The notes under the pieces are model-generated. The model was given only the letters and a program-made list of their open reading frames with translations. It was not told the origin of the DNA and ran no database searches. Of a stretch of DNA of 64,000 nucleotides, positions 11,364-23,676 are shown piece after piece; position 1 is the first letter of the stretch; every line of letters starts with the position of its first letter. Made by a program: the position numbers and the translations under genes. This stretch comes from Buxus sempervirens (Eukaryota > Streptophyta > Magnoliopsida > Buxales > Buxaceae), in the NCBI GenBank assembly GCA_947561395.2, contig OX387192.1, positions 12,002,221-12,066,220 on the forward strand, in the 5' to 3' direction.

Positions 11364-13433
11364 CATCAAGATTTGGAATAAGTTGGGCTCAAACTCAAGA
11401 TGTAAGGCAAGCACTAAGTTCTTAGAAGAATGAAAGAGGATCATCTACATTTCAAGTGATGTGGAGTTTGACTCCAGCAGCAATATTCCGGACACTATGG
11501 AAAGAGAAGAACAGGAGAATCTTTGACAACAAATCAAGATCTGTCCAAGGCATATTTGAGTCTACTCTAAGATGTGTTATGTTTTGGTCATCTTCCAAGG
11601 AATCCTGCCAAGATCTGAATTTTCAGGAAAAGGAACTACCTTTCTTTCGGGGGCAGGATTATATTGATTAAGTCGGTCCTCGTGAATTTACCGGTCTACT
11701 TTATGTCCTTGTTCCGAATGCCTAATAAAGTGGTGACAATCATTGAAAAAGCACAAAGGAACTTTCTATGGGAGAGAGAGAGGAGGGGGGGGGATAAGGT
11801 GTGCTTGGGAAGAAAGCAGGGAAGTCTAGGCTTGGGCAAGGTGGTTGCCCAAAAACTCCTCTCTTCTAGCTAAGTGGTTGTGGCGCTTCAGCATAGAAAA
11901 GGAAAGTTTATGGCATCTGGTGATTATACTAGCAAATATGATAACAATGATAATGGATGGTTCATTAATCAGAGAGCACGTCCATTTGGAAATTGTCCGT
12001 GGAAGGACATCATGAGATTAGCATCCTCGTTCTATCCACATGTCAAATTGAGTATTGGGTCTGGGGTGTCTATTCGTTTCTGGAGGGATTTGTGGTGGGG
12101 TAGTTGTTTATTGTCGACTAAGTTCCGTCGTCTATTTCCTAATGCCCTCAATCCGAATGCTTCTGTGGCCAAAGTCCTATCCTGGTCACCATCTAGTATA
12201 TGATGTATATCATGGAACCTTCCTTTTAGGAGAGACCTTCATCCCCCCGAATTAGAAGAGATTGTTGTGTTGTTAGATAGTCTAAAGGAGGTGGTGATTG
12301 ATCCTCTAGATCATGATAAGGTTACCTGGTCTCTATCTTCTTCTGGCTCTTACTCATGCAAATCTTTCTTCAATTATATGAGTCAGAATCCTTTACATAC
12401 TAGGGTGCCTTTTCCTGTGTCTAGGCTATGGAAGCCCAAGGTACCTCTTAAGATCAAAGCCTTTCTGTGGATAGCCCTTTTGTATAAAATTAACACGGCA
12501 GACCAAATCCAGAGAAAATGGAAGATGAATATCTTGTCTCCGCAGGTGTGCTTTATGTGTATGGTGGCAGGGGAGAGCATTGATCATTTGTTTGTTCAGT
12601 GCCAGTTCGCGAGAGCCATATGGATGCGGGTGTTATAGGTGATTAAGGTGTCATGGGTTCTAACTGCTTCACTTCAAGATTGTTTTGTTCAGTGGCAGAT
12701 GAGGGGTTGGGGAAAAGAGGCCATACCATGTATAGAGGAGTGTTCACGCTGTTGTGTGGTTTATTTGGTTGGAGCGGAATGGAAGGATCTTCCGAGATAT
12801 TCGGTCAACGGTGGACCAGGTGGTTGGAAGCATTAAGGTAGCAATGGTGTCATGGGTTTCGGTTCTTCTAGAGTTTATGGATATTTCACCTTCAGATATA
12901 GTCAGGGAGTGGCATAGATGGTGCTATTCCACATCTACTGTGGAGGGTAGTTCGGCAAAAGGGATGGGTCCACGTTTATCATGGGATGTTGGGTAGTTTT
13001 GGTGGAGGGTGGTCAACCTTGGTACATTATTAAATGACTTGTTTAGTAATGAGCCAAGATACGTTGTAGACATGAGCTAGTGGGTGGTAATTATTTTCTT
13101 GGGAGGCTTTTTGTGTTTCGGTGTATAGGAGGGTTTTTGGTTGATTTATGGTCATGTTGACCTGGGCATTGAATTGTGTGGTATGTACAATTCTCTTTCT
13201 TTACTCACATATATATATATATATACACACACACATCTGCATTATTCATAAAAAGTAAAAATAAAAAAGATCTGAATTTTCAGGAAGTAGTGTCGTACAA
13301 GGATTTTATGATGTTGTAGAAGCTATCTTTTCTTTTCTTTCCTTTGTTGCTATATACCTTTGGTGTACATGTTCTCTATTTCTTCTATTAATATAAATTC
13401 TATTATTACTGATCAGAAAAAAAAAAAAAAAGA
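11364..13433 (+). mobile_element. LINE B: 5'-truncated LINE inside hAT 1
   Basis: This plus-strand LINE ends at an A run (13417-13431) after TATTATTACTGATCAG. A 12-bp target duplication, TATTAAGCTTAC, flanks it at 11352-11363 and 13434-13445. The piece 11364-11629 encodes the end of the zinc-binding domain (MMWSLTPAAIFRTLWKEKN) and is closely related to LINE A. LINE C is inserted within it, and the rest of LINE B (13287-13431) resumes with matching sequence. Confidence 0.9.
11630..13267 (+). mobile_element. LINE C: 5'-truncated LINE inside LINE B
   Basis: A perfect 19-bp target duplication, AGATCTGAATTTTCAGGAA, lies at 11611-11629 and 13268-13286. The element starts in the RT C-terminal region ([14 protein letters not shown]) and continues through the zinc-binding domain (RLWKPKVPLKIKAFLWIAL, then CFMCMVAGESIDHLFVQC). 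It ends without an RNase H domain in an A-rich tail after a (TA)n/(CA)n stretch near 13208-13233. Frames at 11664, 11874, 12267, 12639 and 12754 show that ORF2 is broken at several points, including a G run near 11785. Confidence 0.9.
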
Positions 13434-13439
13434 TATTAA

Positions 13440-14350
13440 GCTTACTATTGCTGTAGTTGCTCCTTCACATCACCAGGGATATCATGCAATTATTGATATA
13501 AGGTGTGACAACCAACTCATTCAAGACATCCATCATGCAGGTAATAATGGTAAGATATGACATTAAATTTGTTGTCAACTTCCTATCTTGATTACACCCT
13601 ATGAAGCAAGTTACGAATTTTTTTAATTCAATCAACATTTTACCTCCACCCAGCGTATCATTATGCTAAAGATCTTGGAAGTGACAAAAAATTAACCAAT
13701 GCATTCAAAAGGGTGATGTTAAGGTTGGAAAGGGGTCCGCAAGTGTTTAATGAGGTGATTTAGGACTTTTAATGGTCATTGAATTGTCATTGTTTTTTGT
13801 AATTAACAATCACTACTAGTGTTTCTTTAAGAAGAGAAAATATTTAAAGATGCTATGTTTGGCTTTGGAGATCCAACTGCTATTAGGGTAAAGACTACTT
13901 CCGAGCTAGGTAATACAAAATAAACAAATCAAAGTAGTTATTTCATTGTTTCAGTGGATTATATATGGGATTCATTTTTGTTTTTGGTTACTTGTAGCTG
14001 AGCGGTGGCTCTTGTATGGAACTGATGCACCAGATTTGAGAAGAGTTGCATTGAGACTTTTATCACAGACAACTTCATCAAGTGGATGTGAGTAAAAATT
14101 AGAGTACTTTTTCTCTCATCCACACTAAAGTGTAGAACCATTTGAGTTATATAAAGTTTGCTAAGCTGGTTTTGTAAACTACAATATCAACTAAAGATAA
14201 GACGTTCAGAAGCAAAACAAAAAGAGCAAGGGCAAGGGCGAGTTTAGGCCGATTGACCTTGCACATGTATTTGATGAAGATGAACTTCTTACGGAGTGGT
14301 TGAATAAACCAGATGAAATAGTGCTTGATGAATTGAATGATGAAGCCTAC
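13440..14350 (+). pseudogene. hAT 1 transposase: C-terminal dimerisation region
   Basis: After LINE B the hAT gene resumes in three segments. These are VVAPSHHQGYHAIIDIRCDN near 13450, KDLGSDKKLTNAFKRVMLRL near 13672, and ERWLLYGTDAPDLRRVALRL followed by LSQTTSSSGCE near 13998-14090. The last is the hAT dimerisation signature. A final block, PIDLAHVFDEDELLTEWLNK (about 14250-14310), is the usual C-terminal extension. Introns and stops separate the pieces. The palindromic hAT 2 interrupts after about 14370. Confidence 0.75.
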
Positions 14351-14628
14351 CAAGCCAAGTGGTTATGAGGACGAGACGGGCTAGGCCAACCCGATTTGCC
14401 TAAAACAATTCAATAAAATTCAAAAAGAATTCTAAGAAAATGCATAAAAATCCTAAAAATTAAACAAAAAATATGTATGCCTAAAGGGGTTAAAATTTTG
14501 AAGATGGGCTTAAAAAAATGGCATTTAGAATGCAAAACTCTTCGATAATGAGGTATTTCATATCTTATGTAAACAAAAGTTGTGAACATTGAACATAATA
14601 ATACAATAAACATCATATGCACAAATAT

Positions 14629-16592
14629 TGTAGAATCCTGAATTTTGAGGATATAATAATATAATTTTAAATCTGAAAATTTTGGAAGAAATTTAGTTAT
14701 TAAATATGGTTTAAATAAAGAAAGAATATTTTTGTCTTTTTCTAGAGAGTCAATTAGTAAACAAATTAATTTATTAATTATCAAATCTGAAATATTCAAT
14801 TAAATCTAAGTTGAGTTTAAATTGGATTTAAATATCATGATTTATAGTATAATAGGTGAGAAAAAGGCCTATTAGTAATTATACTTAATGAGGGGCCTTA
14901 AACTTGGAAATAAGAGAGATTTTGGACAATTTTGGTAATATTTAAAAATAGGGAATTAAAATAGCATGAAGATTGATTAAAATATAAGTTTCTTTTATTT
15001 GGGACTTTGGAAAGAGGATTTAGAAAGAGAGTTGTGATAAAATAGGAAACTTGGATTAATAGGAAAGTTTCCAAGTAAGATTAGGACTCATAATTAGGCA
15101 AGAGTATAAAAGTAGGAGTTAGAGAGAATTTAGGGTTTCTTATTCTTTTAGGTGGATTCATACGGCTGGAGGAAAGAGAGATAGAGAGATGGGTTGACCG
15201 AAAAAGAAGAAGAGGAAGATCAAGGAGAAAGAAGGAGAATGAAAAGAGAGAATTTCATGTGGATTTAAGTTGAGAGAAAAGCTTGCTGATTTCATGAGAT
15301 TGCAAGAGGGCATTATTTGAGATCTTTTGGTTAAGATTTGATCAGAGGAAACAAGTCAAGTAGCCCCTTTAAACTTGCATTAAAACCAGTTTCTGATTTC
15401 TTAGGATTCATGTTTATACGCATGATTTATTGGAATTTTGATGATCAAATGTTTGTATGTTGTGATTTATTTGTTTTGGATTGATTTGGTATTTTAGAAG
15501 TGATATTAGATGATTTAGAATTGATTTGAAGTGCTGAAAATAAGATATATAGTTTTAGTTTGAAATTTCGGAAAGTTTAGAAAAAAATTAAATTTTTGCG
15601 AATTTGTACGGTCGCCCAATTCTTGCTCTAGCTCCAACTCAGGCGCCCTTTCGAATAGGTTTAATGTATTGTGGACACCTGATATAGGTCAAGCGTCCCA
15701 CCTGTGTATTTATTTTAAATTTGAACCCGAGAGTTGGATTTTAAGGATTTGTACGAGCGCTCAATATGAGGCCCAAGTGTCACCTTGAGTGCCTAGAAGT
15801 TCTAAAACCCAGATTTAGTCACCCGACCCATCGCTTGAATGCGATAAAGAGTAGCATTGCCTAGCTTGATTTTGAAATGACGCTCAATATAGCGCCCTAC
15901 CCACATCGAGCTCCCGAACCCTGATTTTCAGGAATTAGATCATTTGACCTAGTTTTTTATTCTAAACTTATTTTTACGGATTTTCAACTCATGTACCAAC
16001 TAGATTAGAATATTTTGAGAGTATTTGCATTAGCCAAAACTTAATTTAGATTTTATAAGGATTTTTGGTACGTTTTGCCCAAGTAACTTATATTTTGGGG
16101 TTTTGGGTAAACATGTGGATTTCTTTCAACTTAAGAAGTGTTTATTGTTTTCAATACTTGCATTTGAACTATATGAACATGTTTTGAGTGTTAGAATGAG
16201 TTAAACTGAAATTGAACTTAATTTGAGTATTCTAACCATGTCTTGGCTTATGGTTTGAAAAGATAAGATTTATAGTTACCCTACTTTTGTATGTATGTCT
16301 CCACGTATGTGACTTCGCGTATGCAGTTATTTGTAACGTATGTCGTTTACCCAGTATTGGTGCTTTGATTCACCCATGTATTTGTGATGAAATTATTGGT
16401 GATTATAAATGTGGCTGGATGGTCTCGATCTATGTACTCAGTGGACCAATAACGACAATCCACTTTCTCGATCTGTGTACTCAGTTGAAAGTGGGGTTGC
16501 ATTATCCTCGGTTTGTGTACTCGGCGAGATATACTTCCTCGATCCGTGTACTTGATGGGAAGATTGTATTGGTAATTTGTTTATTATCCTCA
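14629..16592. mobile_element. Solo LTR, probably Ty3/gypsy
   Basis: Starts TGTAGAATCC and ends ATCCTCA where similarity between the palindrome arms stops, giving about 1.96 kb. It has a TATA-like GTATAAAAG near 15110 followed by a leader-like stretch, and a four-fold repeat of CTCGATCTGTGTACTC type near 16424-16560. Both are common in long plant gypsy LTRs. No matching second LTR or internal coding region is present, so it looks like a recombined remnant. The flanks are not a target duplication, because the hAT sequence on its two sides is not contiguous. Confidence 0.55.
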
Positions 16593-17537
16593 TAATTTGT
16601 TCGGCTCCAATCTTTCGGTCACACGCATTAATCCTTCCCTAATCTCATTGTGTGCAGACATGTTATAATTATATTAGACACTATACATTTCTTATGAATC
16701 ATTGGCACCAAATATGACTAAAAAGAAATATACCTGCAACATGGATATCCTGATGAAACTGCTTGTCCCATTTTTTGTCAATGATGTCCGAATATCGTTT
16801 ATAGTGCTTCAACGATTCTTTTGTTTCCAATTTGGCTCTATCGATTGTTTCACATAAGATGGGAATCATTGGCTTTTATCTTTGATCCACTAGCTTCAGA
16901 ACCTTTGCTAGTCACTCCATGACCTTAACAACGTATTCAATCTTTGGCCATAAGTTTTTACTAAGGTCAAGCTCCACAAATTCCTTTCCCTCAGCCTTCT
17001 TTGTTTTTGACAACCACACCTGATTCTGAATTCGATGCTACTCATCCAATACAAACAACTGCTTCAAACTAGCTTGATATCAAAGCAAGACTAAATATAT
17101 ATATGAACTCCATACAAAAACTTGTAGTGCCGAGTCTCAGTAACTCTCAGCCCTTAGTAAACCTTGCCTTCATTAAATTTACTAACCGTGAACTATTTTA
17201 AATGAAGGTGGTTATCTTCTTCCTTAGCACAAGTCTTTTCTTAATCCTCGGCATTTTTGACATGTCCTCAAGTATCAAGTCGATAATGTGGATGGCATAT
17301 GGAGTCCAATATAAATGCTTTTTCTTTTCCATTAACAATCGTCCAATTGCTTTATATGATGCTTCCTTGTCACTGATGACCTATTAGGGTAGAAAAACAA
17401 TTTATGATATAAACAAATTACCAATTTGTAATTAAATGATAAACTCTAAATAAACCTTATAAATAAAAACGAAGTAAATTAAATACCTGAACGACGTTCT
17501 CCTCCCTTACCTCTTCAACCATGTCATCCATTAACTT

Positions 17538-18361
17538 TTTTTTTATCGGTAATAAGAATCATATAAATATATATATAAAAAGAAAGAACATACATTATAC
17601 AAGATAGCACCCCAAAAGAAGGGTACCATAAACCACCCCGAAACCGCTCCATAATCATCCTCAGTGATCAAAACCACCCCCAAAAAGAAAACCTAACTCC
17701 CCATAGGAAAGCACCTGCACAAGAAGAAACCCAATACGAACACCCGCAGACATAATAGAACAAGGTGTTCTATACCTGTCGCAAGCGTACATACAACAAC
17801 ATAAAAAATAGGGACTAGAAGCAATCAGCACACCCCCTTTATACCCATCACTATCCCCTACACCATACCCCATACACACAAGGCTGTCCAGCAACGTCTG
17901 ATATCCTCAATCGAGTATCCTTGAATGACAAAAGAAGAACAACCCAAGAGGACACGTGGACGATAATGGAATCCACCACAGCAAAGAGTGGAGACCGTTT
18001 ATCCTCAAAAATATGTCTATTCCTCTCCATCCAAAGCACCAACAGGTAGCATAGAATAATAGCCAGTACATGCAACGACCATGAGCTCCCAACACAAAGA
18101 ATCTCCATTGGGCAAAGAACTCAGACAAGGCATGAGGGAAGACCCAATCAATCTCAATCATACCAAGAAAGTGCTGCCAAATTTGCCGTGTGAAGGTGCA
18201 GTGAATGAGAATGTGATTTGCCGACTCCCCACATGATCGACATAGGAAACACAAATGTGGAGACAAAACCATGTAAGGTCTCCTTCTCTGGATAGTATCT
18301 ACAATGTTAATCTCATTCCACAAGGCAATCCACAGAAATCCTTTGATTCTCAATGGAATAG
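17538..18361 (-). mobile_element. LINE J: 5'-truncated LINE in the left arm of hAT 2
   Basis: A T run after 17537 is followed by ATCGGTAATAAGAATC, the inverse LINE 3' motif. The 8-bp sequence ATTAACTT is repeated at 17530-17537 and 18362-18369 as a target duplication, and the uninterrupted right arm has the site only once. The copy encodes a zinc-binding domain (RIKGFLWIALWNEIN, then CFLCRSCGESANHILIHC) and no RNase H. Confidence 0.85.
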
Positions 18362-19139
18362 ATTAACTTAAATATAAATTGTTTCGTTTTACTCATGTTT
18401 GACGCGTCTACACTCTTCATAAACATCATATGTCAATCATAATACACAAGGAATCAATTATGTTCGCTCGAGTACATGATAACCAACCATTACACATGAT
18501 TTTCACCCCCATGTCTTCGACTTTCTTCTTTGTTTATTTATGTATCCCTTTATTTCATCAACCTCCTTTCTCAAGTACTCTTCATTCATTTGTGTTGGTG
18601 TCGGCCCCCTACCACCAAACCTTGCAAGTGCAATCACATCTATTATACTTTGAAATAGGAAGTATTGGTGTCACTAAAAGGAATGGAATTATATGCAAAA
18701 AACTTGTACCTACTCTTCCAATCCTGTGAATCCATTTGGTGCTAAATATATCTTTTAACATTTTCTGCCTTGAATAGTGTGATGGATACATGTACAAATC
18801 CATGTTCCTCAAAGGATCCCTCTGTGTGCAGGACCTACAAGCATCAGCATCGGACCTACAAGCATCAACATCGACGCCATGGTACTCTCTCTATGTCTAT
18901 AGGATTGAAAGCCTCCCCCTTCCTCCCTTAAGCTACATATGCGACTGATCTCAACTCCTGCTCTATTACACCCAGATGATCCCCCTAAATGAAATTGAAA
19001 AGGGCGTACTGATACAGAATAGCGCCTCAAGTCATCAGTTTGCATCGTCTCCATACTTTGTCGTCGAGCAAACTTTATCTACTTTCTCTCACTGTTCCAT
19101 CTCATCATCATTGTCACCACTTCCATGGCCAAATATTAC

Positions 19140-22100
19140 AGATATTTTGCTAGACGACGGAGTATGGACACGATGCGAATTGATGACTTGAGGATCCATT
19201 CTATATCGATATGCCCTTCTCAGTTTGATGTAGGGGATCATCTAGGCGTAAGAAATCAGGGGTTGAGATTAGTCGCACCTGTAGCTTGAGGGAGGGAAGG
19301 GGAGGCTCCCAATCTCATAGACATAGAGAGAGTACCATGTCGTCGATGTCGATGCCTGTAGGTCTTGCACATAGAGGGGATCCTTTAAGGAGCATGGATC
19401 TGTATATGCATCCATCACGCGAGTCAAGGGAGAAAAGATTAAAGGATATATTAAGCAACAAATGGATTCACAAGGTTAGAAGAGCATGTACAAAGTTTTT
19501 TTGTATATAATGCCATTCCTTTCAATGCCACCAATACTCCCTATTTCAAAAGTATGATAGATGTGATTGCACAGGTAGGGTCTTGTGTTACGAAGCCGAC
19601 ACCAGCACAAATGAGTGGAAAGTACTTGAGAAAGAAGGTTGATGAAATGAAGGGATACATAAATGAACAAAGAAGAAAGTGGAAGACATAGGGGGTGAAA
19701 ATCATGTGCAATGGTTCGTCATCATGTACTCAAGCGAACATAGTTAATTTTCTCGTATATTGTGATCGAGATATCATGTCATGAAGAGTGTAGACGTGTC
19801 AAACATGAGTAAAACAAAAGAATCTATATTTAAGTTAATGGATGACATGGTGGAAGAGGTAAGGGAGGAGAACATTGTTCAGGTATTTAATTTACTTTGT
19901 TTTTCTCATAAGGTTTATTTAATGTTTATCATTTAATTATAAATTGGTAACTTGATTACATCATAAACTGTTTTTCTATCCAAATAGGTCATCAGTGACA
20001 ATCAAATATCACATAAATCAATTGGACAATTGTTGATCAAAAAAAGAGAAAGAATTTATACTGGACTCCATGGGCGGCCCACACTATCGACTTGATGCTG
20101 GAGGACATGTCAAAAATGCCGAAGATTAAGGAGGCACTTGTGCTAATGAAGAAGATAACCGCCTTCATATATAATAATACAGGGTTAGTAAATTTAATAA
20201 AGGCAAGGTTTACTGAGGGTCGAGAGTTGGTAAGACTTGGCATTATGAAATTCTATTTGGAGTTCGTATCTATGGAGTCCCTGCTTTGATATCAAGCTAG
20301 TTTGAAGTTGTTGTTTGTATCGGATGTGTGGCATTAAATTCAAAATAAAGTGTGCCCATAAAAAATAAAGAAGGCGGAGGCAAGGGAAGTTATGGAGCTT
20401 GTCCTTAGTAAAGACTTATGGCCAAAGATTGAATGCGTAGTTACGGTCATGGAGCCACTAGCAAAGGTTTTAAAGCTAATGGATCAAGAAAAAAGGGCCA
20501 ACGATGCCCGTCTTGTATGAAGCAATCGATAGAGAAAAAATTGGCAATGAAAGAATCATTAAAGCATTATAAACAATATTGAGACATCATTGACAATGGA
20601 TGGGACAAGCAATTGTATCAGGATCATCCATATAGTAGGTATATTTCTTTTCTTTTTTCCTTTCTCTTTTTTTTGTTGTCATATTTGGTGCCAATAATTC
20701 ATAAGAAATTATAGTGTCTAATACTTTTCTTTTATATTTTTCTATGCACAACATACTTCCTTAATCCTGCTTATCAATATAAATACGACATATCTGCACA
20801 CAGCAAGATTAGGGAAGGATTAATGCGCGTGATGGAAAGATTGGAGCCCCACATGGATTGGGCAACCCAAGCCAAGAATGAAGTAAAAGAAGGTTAATAG
20901 GTTCGAGATCTTCTATCAATTAATTTGCATCAAGGTCGCATTAAATAAATGTTGCTTACTTGATTAATTGGTTAGAGACTTTCAAGATGGAATCAAGCGC
21001 TTCGGGGATTCCATAGTTATCAACCAACGAGAAAGAGACCTTCTATGTAAAATTTCAATCATTCTTATTACATAACTTTGTTTACTTAATTGAATGTTCC
21101 TCTTAACTACAAAGTGGACACCCTTATTGTATTTGTAGGTTCCTGGTGGAATAGCTACGACTCACAAGCGCCCCACTTGAGATCGGTAGCACTAAAAGTA
21201 TTAAGTGTGGTATGCTCTTCGTCCGAATGTGAGCGTAATTAGAATATGTTTGCAGCCATTCACACGAAAGCTCGCAACTGATTGAAGGTGAAGAAGTTGC
21301 ATGAACTTCTTTTCATTACAATTTGAGGTTGAAAGTACGTAACTTACAACAGCAAGATCATGATGATGCGTACTATAATCCAGTATACATGAATGTAATA
21401 TTTGAGGAGGATGATGTGCTTGATGAATGGACAAGGGAAAAAGAAGATGCCTTTCTAGATAGTGAGGGAGACAGAGATGATGTGCAGAATGATTGGATTC
21501 AATCAGATGATGAGGGAGACAGAGATTGTCGTCATTCTGATGCTATTTCAATTGATAGCAATGATGAGGAGCATGAGGTCCAATAGGATGCAGCTCCTCG
21601 TACTAGCCAGATAGATGAGAATGAGGATGATGACAATGACGATGATGATGATGACGAGCACAACTATGATTCTACTAGTGCAGGTGGATCCACATCTCCA
21701 TCTACAAGTGGCGGAGGTAGTTCTGATGAGAGTGAGCGTGTGCCTTTGACTGTGGAGGAGGCTATCCATATCAAGCGATGCATGACACTCACCATGGTGT
21801 GCCATATCAGCAACGTGGAGCTGGTGCACATGGTCAAAGTTAGAGGGACAAGGGAAAGTCTATATGGCGTGACAGTGATGAGACCCCACCACCTGACATT
21901 TATCCTCATGATGAGTTGGAGCACAGGTTTGGCATCTTGGGCTTCGGAGATTATCTAGCCTCTCCAAGATCATCGCATTATCCTCCATATTCACATGATT
22001 ATTCACAGTTTTATCCATATGGACCGGGACCATATCCTCCGTTGCAACCGCAACCATCGCCAAACTCAAGTGATAGTGCAGTTGAATATCATCAGGGAGG

Positions 22101-22665
22101 AGATTATCCACATCATCCTCATTCTAGTAGTAGTTCTAGGGTCTAGACTTTGGGATATTATAATTATTCAGAGTCAGTCGATTCAAGGCATTTAGTGGAA
22201 GAGGAGATCATGACATTTTTTTTCCCAAAGGGTGGGTCAGATCTAGTTCATTACACATATCAGCAGAGGGATGGCAATGGAAGTGGGGAAGGTGGTGACT
22301 TGGCCAGTAGTTGGTGGACACCATGGAGATGAGATTTGCTATTGCTATTTGCTACTTGCTACTACTACTAGGATTACTAACTGGTGAGTTTTAGTAGTTT
22401 GTAAGATTTATATTTGTGCACAAGATGTTTATTGCATTATTATGTTCAATGTTCACAACTTTTGTTTACAGAAGATATGAAATAGCTCATTATCGAAGAG
22501 TTTTTCATTCTAAATGTCATTTATTTAAGCTTATCTTCACAATTTTAACTCCTATTAGGCATACATAATTTTAGTTTAATTTTCAAGATTTTTCTTCATT
22601 TTTTTACAGCTTTTTTGAATTGTTTTGGGCAAGTTGGGTCAGCCTAACCCATCTCGTCCATGACT
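19140..22665 (+). mobile_element. hAT 2, right arm copy (plus strand), transposase remnants
   Basis: The plus strand shows a hAT transposase with many stops. Blocks are NAIPFNATNTPYFKSMIDV and QMSGKYLRKKVDEMKGYINE (DUF659, about 19510-19680), WTPWAAHTIDLMLEDMSKMP (20060-20120), and a dimerisation block with SQAPHLRSVALKVLS then SSSECERN (21165-21240). An acidic tail (21323-21590) and a Pro/Tyr/His-rich tail (21916-22146) follow. The protein is similar in plan to hAT 1 but clearly a different family. The sequence CAAGGTTTAAATTCTCAG, read inward on the minus strand from 23102, resembles a hAT terminal inverted repeat and may be the true right end. Confidence 0.75.
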
Positions 22666-22667
22666 CA

Positions 22668-22793
22668 GCTGGTATTACCTGTATCAGCCAAGTTAACTCG
22701 GTATCGGGCAAGGTTTACCATTTCTGCTCGGCTGGTATTACCTATATTAGCCAAGTTAACTTAGTATCGGGTAAGGTTTACCGTTTCGGTGTG
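22668..22793. repeat. 63-bp direct repeat, two units, beside MITE M1
   Basis: The sequence GCTGGTATTACCT and about 50 following bases occur at 22668 and again at 22731. Each unit ends with GTATCGGG and then a form of the MITE start (CAAGGTTTACC or TAAGGTTTACC). The first unit holds only the first 16 or so bases of the MITE, while the second runs into the full copy. Confidence 0.75.
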
Positions 22794-23065
22794 CCGCCGA
22801 AATGATGGAAAAATCAAAGAGGGCAAAAAATGGACAAAAACTAGATTTTTTTAGATTTTGGGGAAATTTCGCCAACACGCCGCCATAAATAGCCAATGGT
22901 AATTAAAAATATTTCTGTTTCCCTCCCTGTTTCGCCCGTTTCGCTCGACATGCCGCCCCGTTTCGCCGGCATGCTGCTAGAAATGCAAATCGTCGATTTT
23001 CAACCTCCGAAACCATTGCTAACCTAAAAAAAATGAAATTTCGGCGGCACATCGCGTAAACACTG
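22772..23065. mobile_element. MITE M1: non-autonomous hAT element (294 bp)
   Basis: The terminal inverted repeats are TAAGGTTTACCGTTTCGG at the left and CAGTGTTTACGCGATG (inverse) at the right. An 8-bp target duplication, GTATCGGG, lies at 22764-22771 and 23066-23073. The 8-bp duplication and CA-x-G ends fit the hAT superfamily. There is no coding capacity. The inside holds several copies of a GC-rich motif like TTTCGCCGGCACGCCG in both orientations. Three more copies are at 41544, 42143 and 63836. Confidence 0.85.
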
Positions 23066-23102
23066 GTATCGGGTTGGGCCGATACTGAGAATTTAAACCT
23101 TG

Positions 23103-23676
23103 GGTGTTTCATCACCACCACAGGGTGGTCAAGGTGGGGTATAATTCTGGTGCTGACTATGGTGGCATTCACTTTACAAAGGAGCAGTGTTTTGATCGTG
23201 CCACTTAGGATTCAAACTATAGGGCATGTCCACCCATTCGAAGTCAATATCATTGGCAAAAGGCTATTTAGGATCAAAACATCAACTATAAGGACATGAT
23301 GATGTGATGAGGCCATGTGGACGTGGTTTAAACGCCATTACACAAGGAGTAGAAATGATTAATGTTGGTCTTTCAGGAATATTTGGAAGTAGACCACATC
23401 CAAAGTCGAGGACATCAACTTTTGGGTATGATCGGGAGATGACTTCATCTTCATATGATTATGGTTATGGCAATGGGCATCATCTACAGCGTACGTTGTA
23501 GATAGGCCCTCACATTCATTGTGGGGGCCCCCCAAATGAATGGTGGGACCCCAAATGAATGGTAGGCCCCTAAATGAATGGTGCCCCCTCCCCTCCCCCC
23601 CCCCCCCCCAATTGAATATGAGGGGGTGTATACAGCGTACGCTATAGGGGATGCAAATCGTGGTTATGGCCATGGG
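23103..23676 (+). pseudogene. hAT 1 Gly/Tyr-rich C-terminal tail, part 1
   Basis: In one frame, with stops, the sequence reads YNSGADYGGIHFTKEQCFDR and later TSSSYDYGYGNGHH, a low-complexity Gly/Tyr/Ser tail seen after the dimerisation domain in some plant hAT proteins. It continues after the solo LTR as YGYDYGYKHIGYGHS. The run of G/C-rich sequence at 23510-23615 (repeated CCCCAAATGAATGG, then a C run) is an extra low-complexity stretch. The assignment to hAT 1 rather than hAT 2 is by position. Confidence 0.45.

Larger units (their letters stand above)
14378..19080 (-). mobile_element. hAT 2, left arm copy (minus strand)
   Basis: The minus-strand reading follows the same transposase as the right arm. 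The N-terminal region is at 18809-19054 (with METMQTDDLRRYSVSVRPF) and the DUF659 region at about 18430-18800 and 16640-17400. The 3' untranslated end is at 14378-14628. About 1.6 kb of C-terminal sequence present in the right arm is missing here, and a solo LTR sits at that junction. A short tandem duplication at 18834-18876 (ACCTACAAGCATC repeated) is unique to this arm. No long open frame remains. Confidence 0.75.
14378..22665. repeat. 8.3 kb palindrome: inverted repeat of hAT 2
   Basis: The left arm (14378-19080, hAT 2 on the minus strand) and right arm (19140-22665, hAT 2 on the plus strand) are reverse complements, with a spacer of roughly 60 bp. Matching pairs include 14378-14628 with 22410-22665, 16601-17530 with about 19860-20840, and 18780-19080 with 19140-19400. 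By eye the arms differ at roughly 15 percent of positions. The left arm also holds a LINE (17538-18361) and a solo LTR (14629-16592), and lacks the part matching about 20840-22410. It may come from an inverted duplication or from two head-to-head insertions. Confidence 0.8.

Noticed and set aside
16287-16595. 102-residue plus-strand frame
   Set aside because: It lies in the solo LTR and its repeats; no protein similarity is seen.
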